Source: QHCA01 sp038237645 | GTDB taxonomy: Bacteria; Actinomycetota; Actinomycetes; Mycobacteriales; QHCA01 | Direction: 5' to 3' | Assembly (NCBI GenBank): GCA_038237645.1 | Contig: JBBRYN010000002.1 | Span: forward strand, 62,001-126,000 | DNA: 64,000 nt | In this document: piece by piece, positions 26,288-33,865 of the stretch | Layout of the letters: each line of letters begins with the position of its first letter | Numbering within the stretch: position 1 is the first letter of the stretch | Translations under genes and position numbers: made by a program | Notes under the pieces: generated by a model | Told to the model about the DNA's origin: nothing | Seen by the model: only the letters and a program-made list of their open reading frames with translations | Database searches by the model: none

Positions 26288-26308
26288 GCTCGGGAACCTT
26301 TCCCGAGC
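26288..26308 (+). promoter_or_regulatory. Strong hairpin in the infB leader
   Basis: GCTCGGGAA (26288-26296) and TTCCCGAGC (26300-26308) form a perfect 9-bp stem with a 3-base loop in the 169-bp ylxR-infB gap. There is no T-run after it, so it is more likely a processing site or structural leader element than a terminator. Two very short reading frames follow it (26334-26348 and 26359-26379). Confidence 0.55.
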
Positions 26309-26426
26309 AGGTCACGAAAGCAGGTCGAAACCGATGAGCACTCGATGAAGTCGCAACGATGAGCAGACTTCCCAGGTAAGCAGGAGTTGGAGCGGACCCG
26401 CCGCCCGGCTTCGGATGAGGAGACCA

Positions 26427-29375
26427 GTGGCAGGCAAGGCCCGCGTACACGAGCTCGCCAAGGAGCTCGGCGTCCCGAGCAAGGACGTCATGAGCAAGCT
26501 CAAGGAGCTGGGCGAGTTCGTCAAGTCCGCGTCATCGACGGTGGAAGCACCCGTCGCGCGGAAGCTCAAGGAAGCATTCCCGGCCCAATCGCCGGCCGCA
26601 CCGGCCAGGAAGGCGGCGCGCCCGGCGGCGAAGAAGGCTGCACCGGAGGGCCTGCCGCCCGCTGGTCCGGCCGCCGCGCCCATCGGCCCCAGGCCCCCCG
26701 GCCCCCCGGTGCCCGATCTCGCCCCGGCGGTGCATCAGGCACTACCACCGGCAGCCGCGGCTGCCCCAGCCGCACCCGCCGCACCGGCCCCGGCCGTTCC
26801 CGCTAGGCCCCCGAGCAGCCCGCCGGCCGGCGCGGCACCGCCCGGTGCACCGACTGAGCTCGACACGCCAGGGATGCCACCGCGTCCGGCCGCCCGTCCC
26901 GGACCCCGCCCGGCAAACAACCCCTTCGGTGTCAATCCGGGCTTGGCCGCCCGGCCGGCGGCCGGCCCCCGACCGGGCGCGGTCCCGGGAATGCCACCGC
27001 GGTCGGCCGGCCCCCGGCCGATGGCTTCCGGTCCCAATCCGGGCTCGGTCCCGCCCCGTCCAGGGGTGGGCGGCCCCCGCCCTGGTGCCGGTAGCCCCGG
27101 CCCGGGCCGACCTGGCGGGCCGGGTGGTCCTGGTGCGGCAGGTGGGGCAGGTGGGTTCCGCGGCGGCACAGGCGGCCCAGGTGCCGGCCGGCCGGCCGGA
27201 CCGGGCGGTCCCGGTGGCGGTTTTCGCCCTGGTGCCGGTGGCCCCGGGGGGTCTGGTGGGCCCGGTGGATACCGTGGCGGCACTGGCGGCTCAGGTGGCC
27301 CCGCCGGCGCCGGCGCCGGGGGTGGTGGTGGTGGATATCGCGGGGGGCCGGGTGGTTCACCCGGTGGCGCCGGAGCGGGCACCCGTGGTGGCCCGGCCGG
27401 CGGGGGTGGCTTCCGTGGCGGCGGTGGCCGCGGGCGTGGTGGTGGCACGGCCGGCGCGTTCGGCCGGCCCGGTGGCCGCGGCCCGGTGCGCGGGCGCAAG
27501 AGCAAGAAGCAGCGCCGTCAGGAGTTCGACAATCTTTCCGCCCCGACGATGGACTCCGGTGCGGTCAGGGGTGACGGCTCCACGGTGCGCCTGCCGCGCG
27601 GGGCTTCGCTGTCGGACTTCGCCGACCGCATCAACGCTAACCCGGGCTCCCTGGTCCAGGTGGCCTTCGGCCTCGGTGAGATGGTGACCGCGACACAGTC
27701 GTGCACGGACGAGACGCTGCAACTGGTGGGCACGGAGCTTAACTACGAGGTGCTGATCGTCAGTCCCGAGGACGAGGACCGCGAGTTGCTGGCCCGCTTC
27801 GATCTCGAGTTCGACGGTGACTACGACAACGCTCAGATGGTGACCCGGCCGCCGGTCGTCACCGTGATGGGACACGTCGACCACGGCAAGACCAAGCTGC
27901 TGGACGCGATCCGGCAGACCGATGTCATGGGTGGGGAGGCGGGCGGCATCACCCAGCACATCGGCGCCTACCAGGTGCACGCCAAGATCTCGGAGTCCGG
28001 TGAAAACCGGCTGATCACCTTCATCGACACTCCGGGCCACGAGGCGTTCACCGCCATGCGGGCCCGCGGTGCGCAGGCGACCGACATCGTCGTACTCGTC
28101 GTGGCGGCCGATGACGGTGTCAAGTCGCAGACCATCGAGGCACTCAACCACGCGCAGGCGGCCGCTGTGCCGATCGTCGTCGCGGTCAACAAGGTGGACA
28201 AGGAAGGCGCCGACCCCGCAAAGGTGCGCGGGCAACTGACCGAGTACGGCCTGGTGGCCGAGGAGTATGGCGGCGAGACGATGTTCGTCGACATATCCGC
28301 CAAGGAGCGGATCGGCATCGACGAGCTGCTCGAGGCCATCGCGCTCACCGCGGACGCCGCCCTGGAGCTGTCCGCGCCGGTCGACGTCGATGCCCAGGGG
28401 GTAACCATCGAGGCGTACCTCGACCGCGGACGTGGGCCGGTTGCGACCGTCCTCGTCCAGCGCGGCACCCTGCGGGTCGGCGACTCGGTGGTCGCCGGTG
28501 ACGCCTTCGGCCGGGTGCGGGCGATGCTCGACGACGTGGGCTCGCCGGTCACCGAGGCCGGGCCGTCACGGCCGGTGCAGGTGCTGGGCTTCACCTCGGT
28601 GCCGGGGGCCGGCGACAACTTCCTCGTCGTCGGTGAGGATCGGATGGCCCGGCAGATCGCCGACCAGCGGCAGGCCCGGGAGCGCAACGCGCAGCTCGCG
28701 GTCAGCCGTGGCCGGCCGACCCTCGAGTCGATCTTCGAGAAGCTCAAGGAGGGCGAGAAGACCCAGCTCGCCCTCATTCTCAAGGGCGACGTGTCCGGTT
28801 CGGTCGAGGCCCTCGAGGACGCCCTTCTCAAGATCGAGATCGGCGACGAGGTGGCGCTGCGCATCATCCACCGCGGGGTCGGCGCGGTGACTGAGCACGA
28901 CGTCAACCTGGCAAGCGCCTCCGATGCGGTGATCCTCGGCTTCAACGTCCGGCCGGAGGGTCGCGCCCGGGAGATGGCCGAGCGCGAGCACGTCGACATC
29001 CGCTACTACTCGGTGATCTACCAGGCCATCGACGATGTCGAGAGCGCCCTCAAGGGGATGCTCAAGCCGGAGTACGAGGAGGTGCAGCTCGGCACCGCGG
29101 AGGTGCGCGAGGTATTCCGCTCGTCGAAGTTCGGCAACATCGCCGGCTGCATCGTTCGTTCCGGTGTGATCCGCCGCAACAGCAAGGCTCGGTTGGTCCG
29201 CGATGGCACCGTGGTCGCGGACAGCGTCGCTATCGAGTCGCTCAAGCGGTTCAAGGACGATGCGACCGAGGTCCGTGAGGGCTTCGAGTGCGGCATCGGC
29301 CTCGGCTCGTTCAACGACGTCAAGATCGACGACGTAGTGGAGACGTTCGAGCTGCGCGAGAAAACCCGGACGTAG
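26427..29375 (+). CDS. infB: Translation initiation factor IF-2
   Basis: IF-2 is the GTPase that brings fMet-tRNA to the 30S subunit. GTG 26427 (start of MAGKARVHELAKELGV) has GAGGAG upstream and matches the phylum's IF-2 start. Residues 1-50 form the IF2-N domain. Residues about 55-365 are an expanded Pro/Ala then Gly/Pro/Arg-rich disordered linker with many GGPGG and GGFRGG units. The G domain carries GHVDHGKT (482-489), DTPGHEAF and NKVDK, followed by the C-terminal fMet-tRNA binding domains. Total 982 residues. Confidence 0.95.
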   Translation: MAGKARVHELAKELGVPSKDVMSKLKELGEFVKSASSTVEAPVARKLKEAFPAQSPAAPARKAARPAAKKAAPEGLPPAGPAAAPIGPRPPGPPVPDLAPAVHQALPPAAAAAPAAPAAPAPAVPARPPSSPPAGAAPPGAPTELDTPGMPPRPAARPGPRPANNPFGVNPGLAARPAAGPRPGAVPGMPPRSAGPRPMASGPNPGSVPPRPGVGGPRPGAGSPGPGRPGGPGGPGAAGGAGGFRGGTGGPGAGRPAGPGGPGGGFRPGAGGPGGSGGPGGYRGGTGGSGGPAGAGAGGGGGGYRGGPGGSPGGAGAGTRGGPAGGGGFRGGGGRGRGGGTAGAFGRPGGRGPVRGRKSKKQRRQEFDNLSAPTMDSGAVRGDGSTVRLPRGASLSDFADRINANPGSLVQVAFGLGEMVTATQSCTDETLQLVGTELNYEVLIVSPEDEDRELLARFDLEFDGDYDNAQMVTRPPVVTVMGHVDHGKTKLLDAIRQTDVMGGEAGGITQHIGAYQVHAKISESGENRLITFIDTPGHEAFTAMRARGAQATDIVVLVVAADDGVKSQTIEALNHAQAAAVPIVVAVNKVDKEGADPAKVRGQLTEYGLVAEEYGGETMFVDISAKERIGIDELLEAIALTADAALELSAPVDVDAQGVTIEAYLDRGRGPVATVLVQRGTLRVGDSVVAGDAFGRVRAMLDDVGSPVTEAGPSRPVQVLGFTSVPGAGDNFLVVGEDRMARQIADQRQARERNAQLAVSRGRPTLESIFEKLKEGEKTQLALILKGDVSGSVEALEDALLKIEIGDEVALRIIHRGVGAVTEHDVNLASASDAVILGFNVRPEGRAREMAEREHVDIRYYSVIYQAIDDVESALKGMLKPEYEEVQLGTAEVREVFRSSKFGNIAGCIVRSGVIRRNSKARLVRDGTVVADSVAIESLKRFKDDATEVREGFECGIGLGSFNDVKIDDVVETFELREKTRT

Positions 29376-29405
29376 GTTGTCGGGGCGGCCCCGATCTGGC
29401 TTGCG

Positions 29406-29436
29406 CTGGCGCTTCGCGCTTTACGCGCTGCGCCAG
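29406..29436 (+). other. Inverted repeat between infB and the YlxP gene
   Basis: CTGGCGC (29406-29412) and GCGCCAG (29430-29436) form a 7-bp stem, and the loop contains a further CGCG/CGCG pair. It lies 30 bp after the infB stop and could slow or process the transcript. No T-run follows. Confidence 0.35.
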
Positions 29437-29504
29437 ACCGGAGCAGCCCCTCCGTCAGGGTCTCGCTGGCTCGACTTGGAAAGCTGGGGGGCTTGGGAGG
29501 GCTG

Positions 29505-29819
29505 GTGTTCATCGGTTCGGCACTCTTCGACGTGCTGCTGCCCGCCGGAACTTCGTCGCTCAAGGAGAAGCGCTCCGTGGTCAAGCCCGTACTGGCCGGT
29601 TTGCGGCGGCTTGATGTCGCGGTCGCCGAAGTGGGAGGTTTGTCGTTGTACCGGCGCGCGGAGATCGGTGTCGCTACTGTGTCCCCCGACGCGGCGCACG
29701 TTCGCGACGTGCTGGAAGCGTGCGAGAGACTGGTGGAGGGCAGAACCGAACTGGAGCTGTTGTCCGTGCGGCGACAGCTGAGGAGTTCTACCGACGAGGA
29801 GCACGCCGGTCATGGTTGA
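29505..29819 (+). CDS. DUF503 (YlxP-like) protein
   Basis: This small protein (104 residues) has the DUF503 pattern: FIGSALFDVLLP, SSLKEKRSVVKPVLAGLRR and YRRAEIGVATVSPDAAHVRDVLEA. Bacillus YlxP has a proposed role in ribosome assembly alongside RbfA, and the gene order infB-ylxP-rbfA is conserved. GTG 29505 is chosen for the GGGAGG just upstream; TTG 29493 would add four residues. It overlaps rbfA by 8 bp. Confidence 0.87.
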   Translation: MFIGSALFDVLLPAGTSSLKEKRSVVKPVLAGLRRLDVAVAEVGGLSLYRRAEIGVATVSPDAAHVRDVLEACERLVEGRTELELLSVRRQLRSSTDEEHAGHG

Positions 29820-30297
29820 CGTGGCACGGGCCCGTAAGCTGGCCGTACGGATCCGTGAGGTGGTCGCCGACACGTTGCGGACCCAGGTGAAGGATCCACG
29901 CCTGGGCATGGTCACGCTCACCGATGTCCGCGTCACACCTGATCTGCGCGAGGCCACCGTGTTTTACACGGTGCTGGGCGATGCCGAGGAGCAAGTTGCC
30001 ACAGCCGCGGCGCTCGACAGTGCCAAGGGGGTGCTGCGCGCGCAGGTCGGCCGCCAGACCGGGGTGAAGTTCACCCCGTCGCTGGAATTCGTGACCGACC
30101 GAATCCCGGACACCGCCCGGCAGATCGACGATCTCCTCGAGCGGGTGCACCGAGCCGACGCCGAGGTGCAGCGTGTTGCGGCGGGCGCCTCACCTGCGGG
30201 GGACGCGGATCCCTATCGGCGACCGGGGGACCTACCAGCTGAAGCCGTCCGGCCGACCGGCGATCAGGTCGCAAGGCACCGGGACGAGGCGTCGTGA
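29812..30297 (+). CDS. rbfA: Ribosome-binding factor A
   Basis: RbfA is a KH-fold 30S maturation factor. The N-terminal core is typical: MVDVARARKLAVRIREVVAD, VKDPRLGMVTLTDVRVTPDL and LRAQVGRQTGVKFTPSLEF. At 161 residues it has a loose Pro/Arg-rich tail of about 40 residues. ATG 29812 overlaps the DUF503 stop, and its own stop overlaps the next gene by 4 bp. Confidence 0.94.
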   Translation: MVDVARARKLAVRIREVVADTLRTQVKDPRLGMVTLTDVRVTPDLREATVFYTVLGDAEEQVATAAALDSAKGVLRAQVGRQTGVKFTPSLEFVTDRIPDTARQIDDLLERVHRADAEVQRVAAGASPAGDADPYRRPGDLPAEAVRPTGDQVARHRDEAS

Positions 30298-31304
30298 GCT
30301 GGTTGCCGCCGTCGGAAGCCGACTGGCAGGCCGCCGTCGAGGCGTTGCAGACCTCAGGTGAGTTCCTGCTCACCTGCCATCTGAATCCCGACGGTGACGC
30401 GCTCGGCAGCGCGCTGGCGCTGGGGCTGGCACTGCAGCGAGCCGGCCGTCGTGTGGTGGTGTCCTTCAGCGAACCCTTCACGGTCCCGGATACCTTGGCG
30501 CACCTGCCCGGCCAGGATCTGCTGGTCGCGCCCGCCGACGCCCCGGTCAGCCCTGCCGTGCTGGTCACCTTCGACACCGGCAGCCTCGACCGCCTCGGTG
30601 ACCTCGCCGACCGGGTGCCCACGACGGACACGGTGATCGTCATCGACCACCACCCGTCCAACACCGGCTACGGTCACGTCCACCTGATCGACACGACGGC
30701 GGCCGCGACCGCCGTGCTGGTGGCGCACCTGCTGGACCGGATGGGCGCCGAGATCGACCATGATATTGCCGCCTGTCTCTATACGGGCGTGAGTACCGAC
30801 ACCGGTTCGTTCCGCTACGCGGCCACGACTCCGCAGGTGCACGAGCTTGCCGCCCGGTTGCTGTCGACGGGGATCCCGCACCATCTCATCGCGCGTGAGC
30901 TCTACGACACCCACCCCTACGCCTGGGTTTCGCTGAGCGCCGACATCCTCTCCCGCGCCGTCCTCGAACCCACTGCTGCCCGCGGCCTCGGCCTGGTGTG
31001 GACCTACACCACCGTGGCGGACCTGCGCTCCCGGGACCTGGGCATGGACCAGGTGGAAGGGGTTATCGACGTCGTCCGCACGGTGCGGGAGGCCGAGGTC
31101 GCAGCGGTTTACAAGGAGTTGCCCGACGAGTCGTGGGCGGTGTCTTTGCGATCCAAGGGCCGTATCGACGTCGGGCTGATCTCTATCGAGCTGGGTGGGG
31201 GCGGACACTGCTTCGCGGCCGGCTTCACCGGACACGGTTCGCTGGAGGTCGTGGTCAAGCAGTTGCGGGCGGCGCTCGACACAGCCACCCATGCTCCCGG
31301 CTGA
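30294..31304 (+). CDS. nrnA: DHH-family oligoribonuclease/pAp phosphatase NrnA
   Basis: NrnA degrades 2-5 nt RNA fragments and dephosphorylates 3'-phosphoadenosine 5'-phosphate. The DHH domain carries HLNPDGDALGSALA (metal ligands), VTFDTGS and VIDHHPSN; the C-terminal DHHA1 domain has the glycine motif GGGGHCFAAG near the end. Length is 336 residues. It overlaps rbfA (4 bp) and truB (14 bp), so the unit is tightly coupled. Confidence 0.93.
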   Translation: MSWLPPSEADWQAAVEALQTSGEFLLTCHLNPDGDALGSALALGLALQRAGRRVVVSFSEPFTVPDTLAHLPGQDLLVAPADAPVSPAVLVTFDTGSLDRLGDLADRVPTTDTVIVIDHHPSNTGYGHVHLIDTTAAATAVLVAHLLDRMGAEIDHDIAACLYTGVSTDTGSFRYAATTPQVHELAARLLSTGIPHHLIARELYDTHPYAWVSLSADILSRAVLEPTAARGLGLVWTYTTVADLRSRDLGMDQVEGVIDVVRTVREAEVAAVYKELPDESWAVSLRSKGRIDVGLISIELGGGGHCFAAGFTGHGSLEVVVKQLRAALDTATHAPG

Positions 31305-32196
31305 CAGCGGTCTCTGCATCGTCGACAAGCCTGCCGGCCAGACCTCACACGACGTGGTGGCCCAGGTCCGGCGACTGGCCGGGACTCGCAGGGTCGGACA
31401 CGCGGGCACGCTGGATCCGATGGCGACCGGCGTCCTGGTATTGGGTATCGGCCGAGCCACCCGGCTGCTCGGGCACCTGACCTTGTCCGACAAGGCCTAC
31501 GACGCCACGCTCTGCCTCGGGCAGCAGACCGTCAGCGACGATGCCGACGGCGAACTCGTCACCGCCGCCCCGGCCGGCCACCTCACCGAGGCGGAGGTGC
31601 TCCAGGCCGTGCGCCGCTTCGTCGGAGAGATCGATCAGGTGCCGTCGGCGGTCTCCGCGATCAAGGTCGACGGCCGCCGTTCCTACGCCCGCGTCCGGGC
31701 CGGCGAGCAGGTGTCACTCGCCGCTCGCCGGATCACGATCAGCCGCCTCGACCTGCTGGCCGTCCGGCACGACCGGCCAGGCGTCATCGACGTCGACGTC
31801 TCGCTGGACTGCTCGACCGGCACCTACGTCCGGGCGGTGGCCCGTGACCTCGGTGTCGCGCTCGGGGTCGGTGGCCACCTCACCGCCCTGCGGCGCACCC
31901 GGGTCGGTCCGTTCGCCCTGCGCGACGCCCGGCCCCTGGCCGAACTCGCCGCCCTGCCGTCGCCGGTGCTGCTCGGGCTGACGGCTGCGGTCGCCGCCTG
32001 CTTCCCCCGCCGCACTGTCGACCAGGAACAGGCCGGGCTGCTGTCGCACGGGCGCCCCCTCGACGCGATCGGCGTCCCGGGCACCTACGGCGCCTTCGGG
32101 CCCGACGGCGCCGTGCTCGCACTGCTGGTCGAGCGTGACGAACTCGCCCGCCCGGTCGTGGTGCTGGCACCCGCCGTGGCAGCCGGCGACGCATAG
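31291..32196 (+). CDS. truB: tRNA pseudouridine(55) synthase TruB
   Basis: TruB makes pseudouridine 55 in the T-loop of tRNAs. Hallmarks are IVDKPAGQTSHDVV, the catalytic-aspartate motif RRVGHAGTLDPMATGVL, the PSAVSAIKVDGRRSY stretch and CSTGTYVRAVARDLG. The C-terminal region is an actinobacterial-type PUA-like domain. ATG 31291 gives 301 residues and overlaps nrnA by 14 bp. Confidence 0.95.
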   Translation: MLPADSGLCIVDKPAGQTSHDVVAQVRRLAGTRRVGHAGTLDPMATGVLVLGIGRATRLLGHLTLSDKAYDATLCLGQQTVSDDADGELVTAAPAGHLTEAEVLQAVRRFVGEIDQVPSAVSAIKVDGRRSYARVRAGEQVSLAARRITISRLDLLAVRHDRPGVIDVDVSLDCSTGTYVRAVARDLGVALGVGGHLTALRRTRVGPFALRDARPLAELAALPSPVLLGLTAAVAACFPRRTVDQEQAGLLSHGRPLDAIGVPGTYGAFGPDGAVLALLVERDELARPVVVLAPAVAAGDA

Positions 32197-32278
32197 GCTG
32201 CAGGCCGGCTGCCCGGAGGCCGGCGTGGCCGGCCGCGGCGACCTTGGCTGAGGATCCGGACGACGAAAAGGGGGCAGC

Positions 32279-33205
32279 GTGCAGCGCTGGCGCGGGGTGC
32301 AGGAGGCGCCCGGGGGGTGGGGGCGGTGCGTCGTGACGATCGGGGTGTTCGACGGCGTGCATCGGGGTCACCGGGTCATCGTGGGCCGGACGGTCGAGCG
32401 GGCCCGCGACACCGGTGTGCCCGCGGTGGTGCTGACCTTCGACCCGCATCCCGCGGAGGTGGTGCGGCCGGGCAGCCACCCGCCGATGCTGACCACCTCG
32501 CGCCGCAAGGCCGAGTTGCTCGAGGGCCTCGGCGTCGACGTGCTCTGCGTGCTGCCGTTCACGGTGGAGTTCAGCCGGCTCGAGCCGGCTGAGTTCGTCC
32601 ACGAGGTGCTCGTGGAGCACCTGCACGCTGCGGCCGTGGTGGTGGGGGACAACTTCCGGTTCGGCCACCGAGCCGCCGGTGATGTGCCGCTGCTGCGCGA
32701 CCTCGGCACCCGCTTCGGATTCGCCACCGAGGGGGTGTCCATCCTGGGCAGTGACGACATGACCTATTCCTCCACGTTCATCCGATCGTGCGTCGACGCG
32801 GGTGACGTCGCGGCGGCCGCCCTGGCCCTCGGCCGCGATCATCGGCTCGAAGGCGTCGTCGTGCGAGGCGACCGTCGCGGACGTGCGCTGGGCTACCCCA
32901 CGGCCAACCTGGAGCCGGCCCCGCGCGCCGCCGTCCCGGCCGACGGCGTCTACGCCGGCCGTCTCGTGGGTCAGGGCGTGACGCGGCCGGCGGCCATCTC
33001 CATCGGGAGCAATCCGACCTTCGAGGGCCGGCAGCGCCGGGTGGAGGCCTTCGTCCTCGACTTCGACGGTGACCTGTACGGCGAGCGCGTCGCGGTGGAC
33101 TTCGTTGCCCGGCTGCGCGCCACGGAGCGGTTCGAGACGATCGGCGAGTTGACGACCCAGATCGCCGCCGATGTCGCCGAGACGGCGCGGCTGGTGCCGC
33201 CGTGA
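32279..33205 (+). CDS. ribF: Bifunctional riboflavin kinase/FAD synthetase
   Basis: RibF makes FMN from riboflavin and then FAD. The N-terminal adenylyltransferase half has GVFDGVHRGHR and YSSTFIRSCV; the C-terminal riboflavin kinase half has RGRALGYPTANL, ADGVYAG, SIGSNPTF and FDGDLYG. Length 308 residues. GTG 32279 lies 82 bp after truB behind an AAAAGGGGG stretch. Confidence 0.95.
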   Translation: MQRWRGVQEAPGGWGRCVVTIGVFDGVHRGHRVIVGRTVERARDTGVPAVVLTFDPHPAEVVRPGSHPPMLTTSRRKAELLEGLGVDVLCVLPFTVEFSRLEPAEFVHEVLVEHLHAAAVVVGDNFRFGHRAAGDVPLLRDLGTRFGFATEGVSILGSDDMTYSSTFIRSCVDAGDVAAAALALGRDHRLEGVVVRGDRRGRALGYPTANLEPAPRAAVPADGVYAGRLVGQGVTRPAAISIGSNPTFEGRQRRVEAFVLDFDGDLYGERVAVDFVARLRATERFETIGELTTQIAADVAETARLVPP

Positions 33206-33381
33206 CCGGCTACCGGGTGCCTACCGGGTGGCCACCGGGCGGCCGGGTCCGACGGGTTTCCACCGAGTTTCCAGAGCGGGACGACCCCCTGCTACCCTGG
33301 ATGGGCGCCGAGTGATCGGTGGTGTGCAGTTTGCCCGCGTGCCAGAGACCGCGGACACACACGAAATCCCCAAGGAGTCCA

Positions 33382-33651
33382 GTGCCGCTCGCGAGCGAGA
33401 TCAAGCAGAAGATCATGACCGACCACGCGACCGTCGAGCGTGACACCGGCTCTCCGGAAGTGCAGGTCGCGATGCTGTCCCGCCGGATCGCCGACCTCAC
33501 CGAGCACCTGAAGATGCACAAGCACGACCACCACAGCCGGCGTGGCCTGCTGCTGCTGGTGGGCCGGCGTCGCCGGTTGCTGAAGTACCTGGCCAGGACG
33601 GACATCAACCGCTATCGGGCGCTGATCGAGAGACTCGGCCTGCGCCGCTAG
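33382..33651 (+). CDS. rpsO: 30S ribosomal protein S15
   Basis: S15 binds 16S rRNA helix 22 early in 30S assembly. The 89-residue length is exact and the sequence is typical (EIKQKIMTDHA, TGSPEVQVAMLSRRI, LTEHLKMHKHDHHSRRGLL). GTG 33382 has AAGGAG at 33372-33377; earlier in-frame codons are non-conserved. Confidence 0.96.
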   Translation: MPLASEIKQKIMTDHATVERDTGSPEVQVAMLSRRIADLTEHLKMHKHDHHSRRGLLLLVGRRRRLLKYLARTDINRYRALIERLGLRR

Positions 33652-33733
33652 CGACAACAGGGTGGCGACCGCCGGTGGCTGCCCGACGTCGCATGGCAGC
33701 CGCCGTGCGATCCCACCGAGCCGGACAGGCTCG

Positions 33734-33750
33734 ACGCCCGCAGCGGGCGT
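33734..33750 (+). other. Hairpin in the rpsO-pnp gap
   Basis: ACGCCC (33734-33739) pairs with GGGCGT (33745-33750) over a 5-base loop. The rpsO-pnp gap is 214 bp. In many bacteria structures here are processed by RNase III and let PNPase control its own mRNA; whether that applies is inference. Confidence 0.4.
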
Positions 33751-33865
33751 AGCGCCGGTCCTCGGTAGTGGCCCTCGGGACCTCCCCGGGTGCTTCGATC
33801 GAAGACCGGCAGGCACACCTCGCTGGCGTCGCCGCCCCGGCCGCGCAGACACAGGAGGTTCCGCC

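Noticed and set aside
26735..27505. A Pro/Gly-rich minus-strand frame resembling a collagen-like protein
   Set aside because: It is the reverse complement of the Gly/Pro-rich IF-2 linker.
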